From Arcuatula senhousia (Eukaryota; Mollusca; Bivalvia; Mytilida; Mytilidae): 64,000 nucleotides of DNA. Under the pieces are notes generated by a model that saw nothing but the letters and a program-made list of their open reading frames with translations, was not told the origin of the DNA and ran no database searches. The position numbers were made by a program, and so were the translations under genes. Positions 60,689 to 64,000 of this stretch are shown here, piece by piece. Position 1 is the stretch's first letter. Each line of letters starts with the position of its first letter. The stretch spans positions 6,461,501 to 6,525,500 of the forward strand of contig OZ020307.1 of NCBI GenBank assembly GCA_963971305.1, read 5' to 3'.

Positions 60689-62552
60689 ATGTATGTATGT
60701 ATGTATGTATGTATGTATGTATGTATGTATGTATGTATGTATGTATGTATGTATGTATGTATGTATGTATGTATGTATGTATGTATGTATGTATGTATGT
60801 ATGTATGTATGTATGTATGTATGTATGTATGTATGTATGTATGTATGTATGTATGTATGTATGTATGTATGTATGTATGTATGTATGTATGTATGTATGT
60901 ATGTATGTATGTATGTATGTATGTATGTATGTATGTATGTATGTATGTATGTATGTATGTATGTATGTATGTATGTATGTATGTATGTATGTATGTATGT
61001 ATGTATGTATGTATGTATGTATGTATGTATGTATGTATGTATGTATGTATGTATGTATGTATGTATGTATGTATGTATGTATGTATGTATGTATGTATGT
61101 ATGTATGTATGTATGTATGTATGTATGTATGTATGTATGTATGTATGTATGTATGTATGTATGTATGTATGTATGTATGTATGTATGTATGTATGTATGT
61201 ATGTATGTATGTATGTATGTATGTATGTATGTATGTATGTATGTATGTATGTATGTATGTATGTATGTATGTATGTATGTATGTATGTATGTATGTATGT
61301 ATGTATGTATGTATGTATGTATGTATGTATGTATGTATGTATGTATGTATGTATGTATGTATGTATGTATGTATGTATGTATGTATGTATGTATGTATGT
61401 ATGTATGTATGTATGTATGTATGTATGTATGTATGTATGTATGTATGTATGTATGTATGTATGTATGTATGTATGTATGTATGTATGTATGTATGTATGT
61501 ATGTATGTATGTATGTATGTATGTATGTATGTATGTATGTATGTATGTATGTATGTATGTATGTATGTATGTATGTATGTATGTATGTATGTATGTATGT
61601 ATGTATGTATGTATGTATGTATGTATGTATGTATGTATGTATGTATGTATGTATGTATGTATGTATGTATGTATGTATGTATGTATGTATGTATGTATGT
61701 ATGTATGTATGTATGTATGTATGTATGTATGTATGTATGTATGTATGTATGTATGTATGTATGTATGTATGTATGTATGTATGTATGTATGTATGTATGT
61801 ATGTATGTATGTATGTATGTATGTATGTATGTATGTATGTATGTATGTATGTATGTATGTATGTATGTATGTATGTATGTATGTATGTATGTATGTATGT
61901 ATGTATGTATGTATGTATGTATGTATGTATGTATGTATGTATGTATGTATGTATGTATGTATGTATGTATGTATGTATGTATGTATGTATGTATGTATGT
62001 ATGTATGTATGTATGTATGTATGTATGTATGTATGTATGTATGTATGTATGTATGTATGTATGTATGTATGTATGTATGTATGTATGTATGTATGTATGT
62101 ATGTATGTATGTATGTATGTATGTATGTATGTATGTATGTATGTATGTATGTATGTATGTATGTATGTATGTATGTATGTATGTATGTATGTATGTATGT
62201 ATGTATGTATGTATGTATGTATGTATGTATGTATGTATGTATGTATGTATGTATGTATGTATGTATGTATGTATGTATGTATGTATGTATGTATGTATGT
62301 ATGTATGTATGTATGTATGTATGTATGTATGTATGTATGTATGTATGTATGTATGTATGTATGTATGTATGTATGTATGTATGTATGTATGTATGTATGT
62401 ATGTATGTATGTATGTATGTATGTATGTATGTATGTATGTATGTATGTATGCATGCATGCATGTATGTATGTATGCATGCATGCATGCATGCATGCATGC
62501 ATGCATGCATGTATGTATGTATGTATGTATGCATGTATGTATGTATGTATGC
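60689..62552. repeat. Giant (ATGT)n microsatellite
   Basis: An uninterrupted ATGT run from 60689 to about 62450 (roughly 440 units), then a mixed ATGC/ATGT segment to 62552. All long reading frames over it (Met-Tyr-Val-Cys or Ile-His-Thr-Tyr repeats) are artefacts of the period-12 translation. Confidence 0.97.
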
Positions 62553-62692
62553 CTGTGAAATCCCTCCTATATCAGGGGCACCCTCATTGAATGAGGTAAA
62601 GAAGGGATCTGGGCATTCCTTTCGTGGATAACTGTGGTGTCCATTTTAGTCGGACCCCCTAGGGCCTAGGCGTCTGGACTAACTGCAACAAA

Positions 62693-63094
62693 ATGGCGAC
62701 TGAAAGCCAACATAAAGGAGAGACTCGACTTACATGTAAATGGCAAAAATATGCAGGAACTACCTACAAGTGCAAGGAGTATGTACAAAAGGGGAAATGG
62801 TGTGGGAATAAATCAACCACGATGCGCCGAAAAGCAAGCCACACTAAAAAAAGGTCCCCGTGCGGGGAATACCGACATGGACAACAAGCTATCCAGTCGA
62901 GTAGACCCGGACACCCAACTGTATTAAGATGGAGGAAAGCCGAAAATCCTTCGAAAAGATCTCGGAAAAAAACCATCGAACTATCAGAGGAACAGTCAAA
63001 ACCCACAGACATCAAAAGAGTGGTCTGCAAAACATCCAAAAATGGAAGTTTTCTGATAGCACCTCGGACTTCCATGTCAATGGCAAAAATATGA
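62693..63094 (+). CDS. Basic Cys-containing ORF, unknown
   Basis: 133 codons from AAAATGGCG, a good start context. The product is Lys/Arg-rich. Cysteines and a histidine in TCKWQKYAGTTYKCKEYV, KGKWCG and SHTKKRSPCGEY suggest a zinc-finger-like fold (FLYWCH-type spacing is one possibility). Frame +1 beyond the stop encodes ACQRCRWIFPL...HDRLC, another possible Cys/His unit, so a spliced or frameshifted longer protein is conceivable. It could be a DNA-binding protein of the surrounding element. Confidence 0.35.
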   Translation: MATESQHKGETRLTCKWQKYAGTTYKCKEYVQKGKWCGNKSTTMRRKASHTKKRSPCGEYRHGQQAIQSSRPGHPTVLRWRKAENPSKRSRKKTIELSEEQSKPTDIKRVVCKTSKNGSFLIAPRTSMSMAKI

Positions 63095-63304
63095 ATCCAG
63101 GAGAAAAATATATCCATTACTAAAAAGGATGGTCAAATCCAAACAAATGATGCAATTTCTGAAGATGGATGACACTGCTTGCCAAAGATGTAGATGGATT
63201 TTTCCCCTGAGTTCAAAACACGACCGATTGTGTCCGCCATTGACCGGAAGTTCGGTTATTGTTACGGTTTTGTCCAAATTTGCCGTAACCGTATCCTGTG
63301 CCTT

Positions 63305-64000
63305 CATGGAAAGTTATGCTTCGGAAACGATTTTCTTTGCCCTTTGATGACCGCAGTCAACAAACTGTGCTGAATATGATTTTCACCATTGACCTTTCTA
63401 CAAATTAAAAACTCAGTCAACCCTAAGAACATTAAGTTAGTTCATTATCTCAAATCAACCTCAATACGTCAATCTTATCATCTTATGCGTGATTAAAGGA
63501 AAGTTACATGATATCCGGGCATGATATATTGTACGGACTGGCTACGATTACCCTCTACGGGTATTAATAAAAAAAATTTATTGTTACCCCCTTCACTAAA
63601 ATCGGAAACGGTTTACGGATACGGCACCTTTTTCGTCCGGAATTTGAAGAGTAACAATAAGAAAAAAAAAAAGGATTACCCCCCCCCCCTTATTGTTACT
63701 CGCCAAACGGAGAAAAAAATATGTTGTTGTTGTTGTTTTTTTTTTGTTTTTTTTGTATGATGATGTATTTTAGACACAGTATCATAAGTATCACAAAAAG
63801 AAATAACAAATTGACTTCCGAATATCAAAAGTCCGAAATTTCTTAGACAACAAGAACACACAAAGAAACAAACAAAAAACTTGAAAAAAACGAATGGAAT
63901 TATATAAAATTATTTAAAGACTGACCGAACCTTTTATCAATTATCCAAACAACAATTGCATTGCAATGTCCTGTAACTTTATGCCGTGAGCTATAAGGTA
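63305..64000. other. Right flank
   Basis: Contains three further TTATTGTTAC/GTAACAATAA motifs (63578, 63651, 63690), an A-run, a C-run and a partial repeat-A-like piece near 63815. No gene was recognised. Confidence 0.4.

Larger units (their letters stand above)
59925..63304. mobile_element. Candidate 3.4-kb inverted-repeat element, partly composite
   Basis: The left end AAGGCACATGATACGATTAC is matched in inverted orientation by GTAACCGTATCCTGTGCCTT at 63285-63304. A second, inner inverted pair (about 59963-60056 and 60557-60668) shares GGCAAAGACGAAA and CGGCACTTAT. The decamer TTATTGTTAC recurs in both orientations. Two small ORFs and the ATGT tract lie inside. No transposase domain was recognised. 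Confidence 0.5.

Noticed and set aside
60522..62631. Very long reading frames of more than 600 codons on both strands
   Set aside because: They are translations of the ATGT microsatellite, which has no stop codon in any frame; they are not genes.

Overview
The window looks like nuclear DNA of a mollusc, most likely a marine bivalve such as a mussel. This is inference, not a database match. The evidence is AT-rich DNA, genes split by GT-AG introns, very many short non-autonomous transposons, degraded retroelements related to invertebrate LINEs, and two elements built like the bivalve pearl-type elements (hairpin, microsatellite, tandem array). There are no operons, bacterial genes or CRISPR arrays.

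Three host genes can be reconstructed exon by exon. (1) Plus strand, 6022-10106: a five-exon class A (rhodopsin-family) neuropeptide-type GPCR of 398 residues with all seven membrane helices. Its TM6 exon has three in-frame copies of the 3' splice site, 45 bp apart. (2) Minus strand, 30270-16424: a calmodulin-like protein of 177 residues with four EF-hands, a novel N-terminal extension and a basic tail. (3) Minus strand, 48966-44074: a diverged calmodulin-like protein of 151 residues in which only EF4 looks fully canonical. Genes 2 and 3 share exon lengths of 144 and 243 nt and all split-codon phases with each other and with classical calmodulin genes, so they are tandem calmodulin-derived paralogues. 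One orphan terminal exon is seen at 32111-32242 (+).

The rest is mostly mobile DNA. The best-preserved element (50342-56746, +) is a tyrosine-recombinase retrotransposon of the DIRS/Ngaro type. It has split direct repeats (A1 - ORFs - B1 - A2 - B2), an RT/RNase H ORF, an overlapping tyrosine recombinase ORF with all catalytic residues, and an SGNH-hydrolase frame. Two truncated LINEs lie at 12310-14160 and 57268-58605 (both minus). Four degraded fragments of another RT family occur at 1451-2700, 24850-25215, 32372-32785 and 36800-37160. In three of these the abundant repeat B lies just downstream, showing that it is the 3' end of that retroelement. Non-autonomous DNA elements with readable target duplications include a TTAA/piggyBac-type, a TTA/Harbinger-type, an 8-bp hAT-type, a 9-bp Mutator-type and a TA-type element. 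Two pearl-like elements carry 182-bp and 168-bp tandem arrays.

At the right end, a 3.4-kb structure with inverted ends (59925-63304) encloses two unrecognised small ORFs and an uninterrupted (ATGT)n tract of about 1.76 kb. Everything was read by eye; splice models and family assignments have not been tested by alignment or RNA data.
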